Shown here: one piece after another, positions 1 to 5,635 of the stretch
Layout of the letters: each line of letters starts with the position of its first letter
Numbering within the stretch: position 1 is the first letter of the stretch
Assembly: GCA_034432855.1 (NCBI GenBank)
Contig: DAOUBA010000061.1
Coordinates: forward strand, 1 to 7,498
Direction: 5' to 3'
Source of the DNA: DAOUBA01 sp034432855
GTDB lineage: Bacteria > Chloroflexota > Anaerolineae > B4-G1
DNA: 7,498 bases
Translations under genes and position numbers: made by a program
The notes under the pieces: generated by a model
The model's input: only the letters and a program-made list of their open reading frames with translations
Databases searched by the model: none
What the model was told of the DNA's origin: nothing

Positions 1-1217
1 GGGCTGGCCTTGCCCAAATCGTGCAGGCCGGCCCAGAAAGCCAGGAGGCGGCCGGTGGCCTCCTCGTCCAGCCCCAATGCAGCGGCCCAGTGTACGCGCT
101 GCTCGGCGGTTAGTGCGTTGCGCCAGAGCGCCTGGGTCATTTCGGCCACGTCCAGCATGTGGCACAAGAGCGGGTGCGAACGGGTCTTGTCGCGGCTCAA
201 CTTGCCCCACAGCAGTTGATACAGCGGCGGGGGCAGCTCGCTGCTCACCCCATACACCCTCGCCATCCGCCTTGTCTCTTTCACCAACGCCTCACGCAGC
301 TCCGGCGGTTCCACCACCTCCACATCCGCGCCCCAGCCGCGGATCCAGGGCAGCATCTCCTGCGGCTCGGCGACCCACGCCCGCCAGAGCAGGGAGCCGT
401 CCGGTTGCTCCTCGACCTGTTCGCTGCGGTGCCACCGCGTCTCCCTGACCCGATGGGCCACCCGTGGGTGGAAGCGCAGCACCACCTCCACCGGCTCCGC
501 CTCGGTGTACCAGATGCCCCAGGCATCGGCAAGGATTTCGCGCGGGTCGAAATCGGCGGGAATCGTGTAGGATCGGCCGGTCAGTTCGACGCGCTGGATA
601 CGCTCGATCTTGAACGTGCGCAGCGCCCCAGGCGGCTCGCGCCAGCCAATGGTGTGGGTCGTCTTGCCTACTGCATAAGGCTCGATGAAGTAGGGGGCAA
701 AGTCGTACTCGAACACACGCCCGTCCTCCATCCGGTGCCAGACGCGGGCCACTTTGCCGTCCGACCAGGCGCGCGTCAGCGTTTCCAGCACGCTCAGGAA
801 GACCGGGTCGTGGCGCCGGGCGGCGTCGTCCATCACGCCCGCCGAGGCCTTGAGGTGTTCTGCCACACGCGGGGCCAGTTTCTCCAGCGCCAGGCCCAAC
901 TTGCGCAGCGCGGCGGCGGCGTGGGGGTTCTGCTTATCGGCGTGCGTCGCCATCAGGCGGGCCGCCAGGTGGAGGGCCATCGCTTCGTGGAGCGTGAGAC
1001 GCACGTTCATCAGGTAGTGGTCACGGTCAATCGCCAGCCGCCCATCGTCGGTCTCGTAGACGCAGAACCGATCCAGGTCGGGAAGATAACGGTTGATGGT
1101 GGATCGGTTTACACCGAGGCGGCGGGCCAGTTCGGCCTGCGTCAACCCTTCTGGGTGGGCCAATAGCAGCGCCTCGATCTGCAACAGCCGCTCGGCCTTG
1201 TTGGCTGCTCGTTCCAT
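1..1217 (-). CDS. cas3: HTH-WYL transcriptional regulator fused in frame to the Cas3 HD nuclease domain (partial, runs off left edge)
   Basis: The ATG at 1217-1215 follows a good Shine-Dalgarno (AGGAG, 5 nt upstream). 405 codons are open to the window edge with no stop. Residues 1-60 form a winged HTH (helix region 25-48, core LARRLGVNRSTINRYL). Residues ~155-235 are a WYL domain with the downstream RTFKIERI strand (F202). Residues ~235-323 are the WCX extension, ending in the usual RRMARVYG of WYL regulators. The frame then continues into LPPPLYQLLWGKLSRD, SHPLLCHMLDVA (H348, H353) and FWAGLHDLGKAS (H399-D400), the metal-binding start of Cas3 HD nucleases. I checked that the WYL core, the WCX end and the HD motif all lie in one reading phase. 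WYL proteins are known regulators of CRISPR loci, and Cas3 is the type I effector nuclease-helicase. An in-frame fusion would put regulator and effector on one polypeptide. The helicase part is not visible. An internal GTG at 248-246 could also start a separate Cas3. Domain calls are strong; the biological reality of one fused protein is an inference. Confidence 0.85.
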   Translation of the reverse strand, partial: MERAANKAERLLQIEALLLAHPEGLTQAELARRLGVNRSTINRYLPDLDRFCVYETDDGRLAIDRDHYLMNVRLTLHEAMALHLAARLMATHADKQNPHAAAALRKLGLALEKLAPRVAEHLKASAGVMDDAARRHDPVFLSVLETLTRAWSDGKVARVWHRMEDGRVFEYDFAPYFIEPYAVGKTTHTIGWREPPGALRTFKIERIQRVELTGRSYTIPADFDPREILADAWGIWYTEAEPVEVVLRFHPRVAHRVRETRWHRSEQVEEQPDGSLLWRAWVAEPQEMLPWIRGWGADVEVVEPPELREALVKETRRMARVYGVSSELPPPLYQLLWGKLSRDKTRSHPLLCHMLDVAEMTQALWRNALTAEQRVHWAAALGLDEEATGRLLAFWAGLHDLGKAS

Positions 1218-1246
1218 CTCGTCTCCTCTGTCGGCTGAATCCCCGC

Positions 1247-1310
1247 GCCCGCGAATAGGGATTCGCGGGCTGCGAATCCACCTGCAGCGCCGGAATCCCC
1301 ATTCCGGCGC
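1247..1310 (-). repeat. Two tandem perfect hairpins in the leader of the WYL-Cas3 gene
   Basis: Two perfect 10-bp inverted repeats, each with a 4-nt loop, lie at 1247-1270 (loop 1257-1260) and 1287-1310 (loop 1297-1300), 16 nt apart. On one strand or the other both contain the core GAATCCCYATTC, with GC-rich arms that differ between copies but stay complementary. Further GAATCC copies lie at 1237-1242 and 1274-1279. They sit between the presumed promoter and the start codon, so they would be in the 5' leader of the mRNA. They could be REP-like elements, operator sites or leader structures. Neither is followed by a T-run, so they are not classic terminators. Confidence 0.8.
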
Positions 1311-1331
1311 GTCCGTGTTGCGCCTGACGTT

Positions 1332-1363
1332 ATTATACTACACCCGCTGCCCGAATTCCGCAA
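1332..1363 (-). promoter_or_regulatory. Putative promoter of the WYL-Cas3 gene
   Basis: The minus strand reads TGTAGTATAAT, with a consensus TATAAT at 1337-1332. TTGCGG at 1363-1358 could serve as -35; it is 17 nt from TAGTAT (1340-1335) but 20 nt from TATAAT. Initiation would fall near 1325, giving a leader of about 108 nt that includes both hairpins. The same 11-bp string GGTGTAGTATA occurs before the nucleotidyltransferase gene. Confidence 0.55.
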
Positions 1364-1375
1364 CAAACCGGAGCG

Positions 1376-1591
1376 TCAGTCCGACCTGCTGCGCCGAAAC
1401 AGGCTCAACAGCCCCCGCTCGTCCTCTATCAGGAGCGTCCCTTGCTCCTCCAGCGCCGGCAGGTCGCGCAGCACGGTTGAGCGCGGCACGCCCAACAATC
1501 GCGCCAGTTGGCTGGCGCGAAGGCCGGCGGGATATTCGGGAATCAACGCTTCGTACTTCCGCAAACGGGCCGGATTCGGTCTGCGTCCCAT
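1376..1591 (-). CDS. Small winged helix-turn-helix DNA-binding protein, 71 aa
   Basis: The start ATG (1591-1589) has a strong Shine-Dalgarno, GGGAGG, about 9 nt upstream. The protein is basic at the N terminus (MGRRPNPARLRKY). It then has a winged-HTH core at residues 24-50 (LARLLGVPRSTVLRDLPALE) and a short wing-like tail ending in a basic FRRSR. There is no sensor or catalytic domain, so it looks like a stand-alone DNA-binding module. Its recognition region matches that of the WYL-Cas3 protein at 14 of 25 aligned positions. It lies 158 nt upstream of that gene, but a separate promoter lies between them. A nested inverted repeat covers its own start region and suggests autoregulation. Its target is unknown. 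It could be the repressor of the adjacent WYL-Cas3 gene or a remnant of another accessory unit. Confidence 0.75.
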   Translation of the reverse strand: MGRRPNPARLRKYEALIPEYPAGLRASQLARLLGVPRSTVLRDLPALEEQGTLLIEDERGLLSLFRRSRSD

Positions 1592-1595
1592 AAGA

Positions 1596-1646
1596 CAACA
1601 CCTCCCTCTCGGATGGATTTGCTTCCATCCTAGCAGGGAGGTGTTG
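1596..1646 (-). promoter_or_regulatory. Nested inverted repeat overlapping the ribosome binding site (and possible -10) of the small HTH gene
   Basis: A perfect 12-bp inverted repeat (1596-1607 with 1635-1646) encloses a second perfect 7-bp one (1611-1617 with 1624-1630, 6-nt loop). The arm at 1596-1607 contains the GGGAGG ribosome binding site of the HTH gene. A TGC-TAGGAT string on the minus strand (1635-1627) resembles an extended -10 and lies inside the repeat. Either the DNA is an operator for the HTH protein, or, if transcription starts further upstream, the RNA hairpin hides the ribosome binding site. The pairing is seen directly; the role is inferred. Confidence 0.65.
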
Positions 1647-1667
1647 CGGGTACAGCAACAAAGGTCC

Positions 1668-1775
1668 CTAATCCACCGCTGACCGCCAGCGCTCCAAGCC
1701 CACGTCCTGCCGCGCTTCGCCGAGGAAGCCCTGCGCGACCTCGAGCCGGTATTCGGCGTCTTGATGCCCGGTCAC
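1668..1775 (-). pseudogene. Truncated HEPN-domain toxin gene (35 codons left)
   Basis: A GTG at 1775-1773 overlaps the stop of the nucleotidyltransferase gene by 4 nt (GTGA), the normal coupling of MNT/HEPN pairs. The frame encodes 35 residues including AEYRLEVAQGFLGEAR and GLERWRSAVD, then TAG at 1670-1668. This matches the first helix and the start of the second helix of HEPN proteins, where the chain normally continues for about 100 further residues (an NAQxAxENAxKA-like helix, then the RX4-6H RNase motif). All of that is missing, and I see no continuation in the other frames before the HTH gene. The toxin is therefore almost certainly dead. The break point at ~1668 is probably an old deletion or insertion junction. 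Confidence 0.7.
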
Positions 1776-2233
1776 GTCGCTGCCTCCCATTCCAGCACCC
1801 AGTCGAAGCCAGGAAACTGCTGCCAACGCCAGATGGTCTCGCGTTGCACCCGCTCTCGACGCAATCCCTCCTTCTCGATCAATTGCCTTAGAGCGGTTAG
1901 CCGTTTGGCCGCGTACTGGTTGACGTCATACAACACAACGCCGTCGAGGGCAATGTCCAGGAACAGCGCGGGGAGACGGGCCTCGAACTCCTCCGGCGTT
2001 TTGGCCAGAAGCGATACCCGGCCACGCCAGTCCGGAGGCAACATAGCCTTGAGATGAAGATGGCGCTGGAAAGCCTTTTCGGGCAGCTGACGAGCAATGA
2101 CCAGCAAATCCCAATCGCTGGATTCGTCAGCCTCACCCCGCGCCTGAGAGCCGAAGAGCACGACGGCGATCAAGTTATCACCCAGGCTCTGTCGAAGGGC
2201 GGCAACCGCTTCTGAAATTATCTCTTGGTTCAT
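1772..2233 (-). CDS. MNT-type minimal nucleotidyltransferase (MntA-like antitoxin), 153 aa
   Basis: The protein has the exact GSX10DXD signature of this family: G28-S29, then D40-W41-D42, in the context LFGSQARG and SDWDLLVI. The C-terminal half (TPEEFEARLP, LDIALDGVVLYD, RLTALRQLI) fits family members of about this length. In MntA-HepT systems the nucleotidyltransferase neutralises a HEPN RNase toxin by AMPylating it. The gene order and 4-nt overlap here match that arrangement, but the partner is truncated, so this copy is an orphan antitoxin. A third catalytic carboxylate is not obvious in the VSLLAKT strand. The ATG at 2233 has only a weak Shine-Dalgarno (AGGGA, about 9 nt upstream). Transcription appears independent of the kinase gene 73 nt upstream, because a promoter-like element sits in the gap. 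Confidence 0.88.
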   Translation of the reverse strand: MNQEIISEAVAALRQSLGDNLIAVVLFGSQARGEADESSDWDLLVIARQLPEKAFQRHLHLKAMLPPDWRGRVSLLAKTPEEFEARLPALFLDIALDGVVLYDVNQYAAKRLTALRQLIEKEGLRRERVQRETIWRWQQFPGFDWVLEWEAAT

Positions 2234-2255
2234 TCCGGCGTCCCTTGTCTATGCT

Positions 2256-2287
2256 GGTATACTACACCTACACGGCGAACTGTGCAA
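2256..2287 (-). promoter_or_regulatory. Putative promoter of the nucleotidyltransferase gene
   Basis: The minus strand shows TTGCAC (2287-2282), a 17-nt spacer and TAGTAT (2264-2259), or alternatively TATACC (2261-2256). The string GGTGTAGTATA is identical to the one before the WYL-Cas3 gene. Initiation would fall near 2250, a few bases before the weak ribosome binding site. Confidence 0.5.
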
Positions 2288-2306
2288 CTTGACATTGTGA
2301 AGATAG

Positions 2307-4115
2307 TTACACCACCGGAATGGTAAACGTAAAAGTCGTCCCTCGCCCCAACTCACTTTCCACGGCGATCACGCCGCCTTGCAATTCCACCAGGCTCTTG
2401 ACGATGCACAACCCCAGGCCGGTGCCGAGCGTCTCCTGCACTACCGGATGGTCTGAGCGGAAAAACTTGGTAAACAGATGGGCACAATCTTCGGGCGACA
2501 TGCCGATGCCCGTATCGGACACGGCGCAGTATACGTAACTGCCGTCCACCCACGTCCGCACAGCGATACTTCCCCCCTCCGGGGTATACTTGCAGGCGTT
2601 ACTGAGCAGATTGACCAGCACCTGCGTCGTCCGCGCCGCGTCCGCCCGGATCTGCGGGAGGTCAGCCGGCACCTCGACCGAGAGCCGCTGCGAGCGCGCC
2701 GCGATCTGCGGCCTGGTGGATTGCAGAGCGCGTTCTATCGCATCCCCCAGTGACGTCGGCCTGAGGTCCAGCCGCAGTTGTCCAGCCTCGATGCGCGAGA
2801 TGTCCTGCAGGTCAGAGACCAGGATCTGCATGCGCTCGACGTTGCTATTGATGATCTGCGCAAACTCAACCTGCTGAGGCGTCAATTGCCCATCCACGCC
2901 CTTGATCAGCATATCCGCATAACCGCGGATAGAGGTCATCGGCGCGCGCAGTTCATGCGCGACGAGGGAGACAAACTCAGATTTGGCCTGATTAGCCTGT
3001 CGCACGGCCTCGTACAGGCGGCAGTTCTCGATGGCAATAGCAGCGTGATCGGCCAGACGGCTGGCGAACTGGGCGTGTTCGGGGCGGAACAGCAAGCTGC
3101 CGCTGCTGCGCAGATCCAACAGTCCCAGCAGGCGGTTCTCGCAACGGATGGGCACCAGGATGCGTAGCCGACCGATCACGAGCGGGCCGTGACTGCGCAT
3201 CATCATCTGTACCACTTCTGGCTCTGGCGACCGAGGAGTGACGCCGTCTCCCCCCGCAGTCACCAGATGTACCGCTTTCCCATCGTCCAGGATGCACAGC
3301 ACCCCCTCCCCGGCCCCTGTGGCCCGCAACGCCCACGAAAGGGTCAATTTCAGCACCCGCTCGAGATCCAGACTGGCATTCAATTCACGGTCAATCTGCT
3401 GGAGCGTCGTCAATTCCTCCACCCGCGCGGCCAACGCCTGATCAGTCACTGTATAGAGACGGGCGTTCTCAATAGCGACGGCAGCCTGGTTGGCGAATGC
3501 CACCAATATAGGCAGGTCTTCTTCGGTAAACACCCCCTCCTTGATCCGGTTATCCAGGTACAAGGCGCCGATTACCTTCCCGTGGACATGCAAGGGAACG
3601 CAGACGATGGAGCGCAGGTGGTAACCAATGACGCTTTCCTGCTCGGAGAAACGCGGGTCGAGTTGGGCATTGGTAGTCAGCACCGGTTGGGCTTTTTCCA
3701 CCGCATCGCGCACCACCGTCTGGCTAAGTTCCAGGTCGAACAGAGCATTCCCTCCCTGCTCGAAATTGCGCGCCACGCGGATTTCCAGAGTGCCCTCCTC
3801 ATTGTACAGGCCCAGGCAACCCCGCTCGGCTCCCGTGAGGTCAACGAGCAGATCAACGACCAGGTTCAGCGTTTCCGTCAGGTCGAGCGACGAGTTGAGT
3901 GCCTGGCTGGCCTCGTACAACGTCGCCAATTCCGCGCTTCGCGCCGCCCGCCCGGCCAACTCGACCGCCAATTGTTGCCATTCCTCGAGGCGCGCGAGGA
4001 GTTGCTCGGCCGGCAAAGTGCCCGAACGAGAAAGCGCCTGCTGTACCGCTTTCATACTGGACAGAAACACGTCCGCCGCACTGCCTTCCGCTTCGGCCTT
4101 GATGCGATCCGCCAC
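2307..4115 (-). CDS. Soluble sensor histidine kinase, GAF-GAF-HisKA-HATPase, 602 aa
   Basis: An N-terminal helical segment (~1-65) leads to GAF 1 (~70-220, ending AIENARLY) and GAF 2 (~232-365, ending AIENCRLYEAV). The HisKA H-box follows, with phospho-acceptor H387 in VAHELRAPM, and then a HATPase_c domain with N-box NLLSNACKYTP (N506), G1 box DTGIGM (D534), F-box FTKFF and G2 box GTGLGL. There are no transmembrane segments, signal peptide or receiver domain, so it is a cytoplasmic orthodox kinase that senses through its GAF domains. The ligand is unknown. I chose the GTG at 4115-4113 because GGAGAG lies 6 nt upstream. The longer frame from an ATG at 4169 has no good ribosome binding site and would overlap the likely promoter. 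No response regulator is adjacent. No intrinsic terminator is visible after the stop. Confidence 0.92.
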   Translation of the reverse strand: MADRIKAEAEGSAADVFLSSMKAVQQALSRSGTLPAEQLLARLEEWQQLAVELAGRAARSAELATLYEASQALNSSLDLTETLNLVVDLLVDLTGAERGCLGLYNEEGTLEIRVARNFEQGGNALFDLELSQTVVRDAVEKAQPVLTTNAQLDPRFSEQESVIGYHLRSIVCVPLHVHGKVIGALYLDNRIKEGVFTEEDLPILVAFANQAAVAIENARLYTVTDQALAARVEELTTLQQIDRELNASLDLERVLKLTLSWALRATGAGEGVLCILDDGKAVHLVTAGGDGVTPRSPEPEVVQMMMRSHGPLVIGRLRILVPIRCENRLLGLLDLRSSGSLLFRPEHAQFASRLADHAAIAIENCRLYEAVRQANQAKSEFVSLVAHELRAPMTSIRGYADMLIKGVDGQLTPQQVEFAQIINSNVERMQILVSDLQDISRIEAGQLRLDLRPTSLGDAIERALQSTRPQIAARSQRLSVEVPADLPQIRADAARTTQVLVNLLSNACKYTPEGGSIAVRTWVDGSYVYCAVSDTGIGMSPEDCAHLFTKFFRSDHPVVQETLGTGLGLCIVKSLVELQGGVIAVESELGRGTTFTFTIPVV

Positions 4116-4121
4116 AGTGAT

Positions 4122-4127
4122 CTCTCC
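4122..4127 (-). promoter_or_regulatory. Ribosome binding site that sets the kinase start at GTG 4115
   Basis: GGAGAG on the minus strand lies 6 nt before the GTG. It supports the 602-aa protein over the 620-aa version that begins at ATG 4169. Confidence 0.6.
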
Positions 4128-4157
4128 ATAAAAATGGCTGTACACCGCACTGTTACA

Positions 4158-4191
4158 AGGATACCACAAACGGCCCCGACGAATGTTGCAA
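4158..4191 (-). promoter_or_regulatory. Putative promoter of the sensor kinase gene
   Basis: TGTGGTATCCT on the minus strand gives an extended -10 (TGG-TATCCT, hexamer 4163-4158). TTGCAA at 4191-4186 is a possible -35, but the spacing of 22 nt is too long, so the -10 call rests mainly on the TGn extension. The element lies just downstream of the aldolase terminator, consistent with a separate transcription unit. Confidence 0.4.
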
Positions 4192-4226
4192 TGGGGTTAC
4201 GGTTTGGTTACGCACATCCGAACACC

Positions 4227-4252
4227 AAAAAGGGGGTGCTTCACGCACCCCC
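4227..4252 (-). terminator. Rho-independent terminator of the aldolase gene
   Basis: A perfect 8-bp GC-rich stem (4232-4239 with 4245-4252) with a 5-nt loop is followed on the minus strand by five T residues (4231-4227). It lies 40 nt after the aldolase stop codon. Confidence 0.93.
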
Positions 4253-4292
4253 ACTTGTTCAATCCGGCAACGCCGAAGCACAAGGCCCTGTG

Positions 4293-5243
4293 CTACTGGC
4301 TCAACGCGGCACGCACTTCATCGAGGCGGCCGGCAGAACCAAGCAACTCATTGCGGCTGGCAATGAACTGGGCGTACTCTTCCATAAAGACTTTGCCAAT
4401 GGGCCGGAAATCGAATACCTCTGGCTTGTCGCGGAAGAATTCGCGATGCACGCGGGTCCACACGAGCCGTCCGTCGGTATCAATGTTGATCTTGCAGACG
4501 CCCAGTTTGGCCGCCGGCAGGTACTGGGCCGGGTCTACACCCTTCGCGCCTTTGAGTGCGCCGCCTGCAGCGTTGATGCGTGCAACTTCGTCCTGCGGCA
4601 CCGATGAGGAGCCATGCATCACCAGCGGGAAGCCAGGGACGCGCTTTTGGATCTCCTCGAGAATCTCGAAATGGATCGCCTGGGAACCGGAGAATTTGTA
4701 GGCGCCGTGGCTGGTGCCAATCGCGCAGGCCAGGCTGTCACAACCGGTGCGTTGGATGAACTCAGCCGCCTGATCCGGATCGGTGAGATGCGCCTTTTCC
4801 TCCGACACGCTGACGTGTTCCTCGACGCCGCCCAACTGCCCCAGTTCGGCCTCGACGCTGATGCCCCTGGCATGCGCACGATCTACCACCCGCTTGGTCA
4901 CTGCAATGTTCTCCTCGAACGGCAAATGACTGGCATCAATCATCACCGACGAGTAGAAGCCGGATTCGATACAATCGTAACAGGTCTCCTCATCGCCGTG
5001 ATCCAGATGCACGGCAAAGATGGCCTCCGGAAAGATCTCCTCGGCTGCGCGAATCATGGCTTCCAGCATCTTCTTGTGGGTATAAGACCGCGCTCCTTTG
5101 GAGATCTGGATGATGAATGGCGCCTGCGACTGAATGTTGCCGCGAAACAGCCCCATGGTCTGCTCGGCGTTGTTGATGTTGTAGCCGCCGATCGCGTACT
5201 TGCCATAGGCCTGCTCGAACAACTGTTTGGTTGTGACGATCAT
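4293..5243 (-). CDS. fba: Class II (zinc-dependent) fructose-bisphosphate aldolase, 316 aa
   Basis: The enzyme catalyses reversible cleavage of fructose-1,6-bisphosphate to dihydroxyacetone phosphate and glyceraldehyde-3-phosphate in glycolysis and gluconeogenesis, in the cytoplasm. Family motifs are all present: HLDHGD at 79-84 (catalytic D81, zinc ligand H82), DAS at 103-105, EAELGQLGG at 131-139, GTSHGAYK around H179 (zinc ligand), HGSSSVP at 210-216 (H210, zinc ligand) and NIDTDGR near the C-terminal third. Length is normal for the class IIB group. The related tagatose-bisphosphate aldolases share this fold, so substrate could differ, but no tagatose-pathway genes are nearby. The ATG at 5243 has a Shine-Dalgarno (GAGGGGG, about 5 nt upstream). 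The gene has its own promoter and terminator, so it is a single-gene transcript. Confidence 0.95.
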   Translation of the reverse strand: MIVTTKQLFEQAYGKYAIGGYNINNAEQTMGLFRGNIQSQAPFIIQISKGARSYTHKKMLEAMIRAAEEIFPEAIFAVHLDHGDEETCYDCIESGFYSSVMIDASHLPFEENIAVTKRVVDRAHARGISVEAELGQLGGVEEHVSVSEEKAHLTDPDQAAEFIQRTGCDSLACAIGTSHGAYKFSGSQAIHFEILEEIQKRVPGFPLVMHGSSSVPQDEVARINAAGGALKGAKGVDPAQYLPAAKLGVCKINIDTDGRLVWTRVHREFFRDKPEVFDFRPIGKVFMEEYAQFIASRNELLGSAGRLDEVRAALSQ

Positions 5244-5273
5244 TTCTGCCCCCTCACGAAGTTGAACGGCGGT

Positions 5274-5301
5274 ATTCTACCACAAAACTGGCAGCAATCA
5301 A
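5274..5301 (-). promoter_or_regulatory. Promoter of the aldolase gene
   Basis: TTGATT (5301-5296), a 16-nt spacer and TAGAAT (5279-5274) on the minus strand, preceded by TGTGG, which supplies an extended -10 TG. The expected start near 5267 leaves a short leader before the ribosome binding site. Confidence 0.6.
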
Positions 5302-5353
5302 GGCCAAGATCGGCGTCAGAGACTCCTACCATAGTTTTCGGGCAACTGACTGT

Positions 5354-5477
5354 TCAGGCGGTGACCGGAAGTCACCCTGTTTGAGCCTGCGGCCAACGGT
5401 CGGCCTGCGCCGACCACTCACCGCCAGGTCTATGAGGAGTGTCGGCGCAGGCCGACACCCGACGCGAAGCACCCGAA
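5354..5477. repeat. Intergenic hairpin-rich repeat, unit 1 (124 bp)
   Basis: This is the first of two tandem copies filling the gene-free stretch 5244-5635 between the LysM-PA14 gene and the aldolase. Three hairpins are seen: GGTGAC/GTCACC (5360-5365 with 5371-5376), GGTCGGC/GCCGACC (5398-5404 with 5409-5415, loop CTGC) and GTGTCGGC/GCCGACAC (5439-5446 with 5451-5458, loop GCAG). The second and third hairpins are reverse complements of each other over 14 bp (5400-5413 and 5441-5454), so they can also pair as one longer stem. The stretch has no credible coding content. Confidence 0.85.
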
Positions 5478-5596
<119 letters not shown>

Positions 5597-5635
5597 GCGA
5601 TTTCAATCGGCCTGAATAGTTACCCAAGCACTATG

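Noticed and set aside
159..1166. 335-aa open frame on the plus strand
   Set aside because: It is antisense to the WYL-Cas3 frame, which has clear domains; its sequence is low-complexity, rich in R, H and Q, and shows no family motif.
1247..1310. Intrinsic terminators after the small HTH gene
   Set aside because: The stems are strong, but there is no T-run after either, and a promoter lies upstream of both, so they fall in a leader rather than at a transcript end.
1338..1661. 107-aa minus-strand frame overlapping the small HTH gene
   Set aside because: It lies in a different phase from the HTH frame, lacks a ribosome binding site and has no recognisable motif.
4113..4169. Upstream ATG (4169) as the start of the sensor kinase
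   Set aside because: No ribosome binding site, and it lies within the likely -10 region; the GTG at 4115 has a well-placed GGAGAG.
3189..4607. 472-aa open frame on the plus strand
   Set aside because: It runs antisense across the kinase start, the aldolase terminator and the aldolase end. No recognisable domain, and both genes below it are certain.
4614..5384. 256-aa open frame on the plus strand
   Set aside because: It is a shadow of the aldolase gene; codon structure follows the minus-strand frame.
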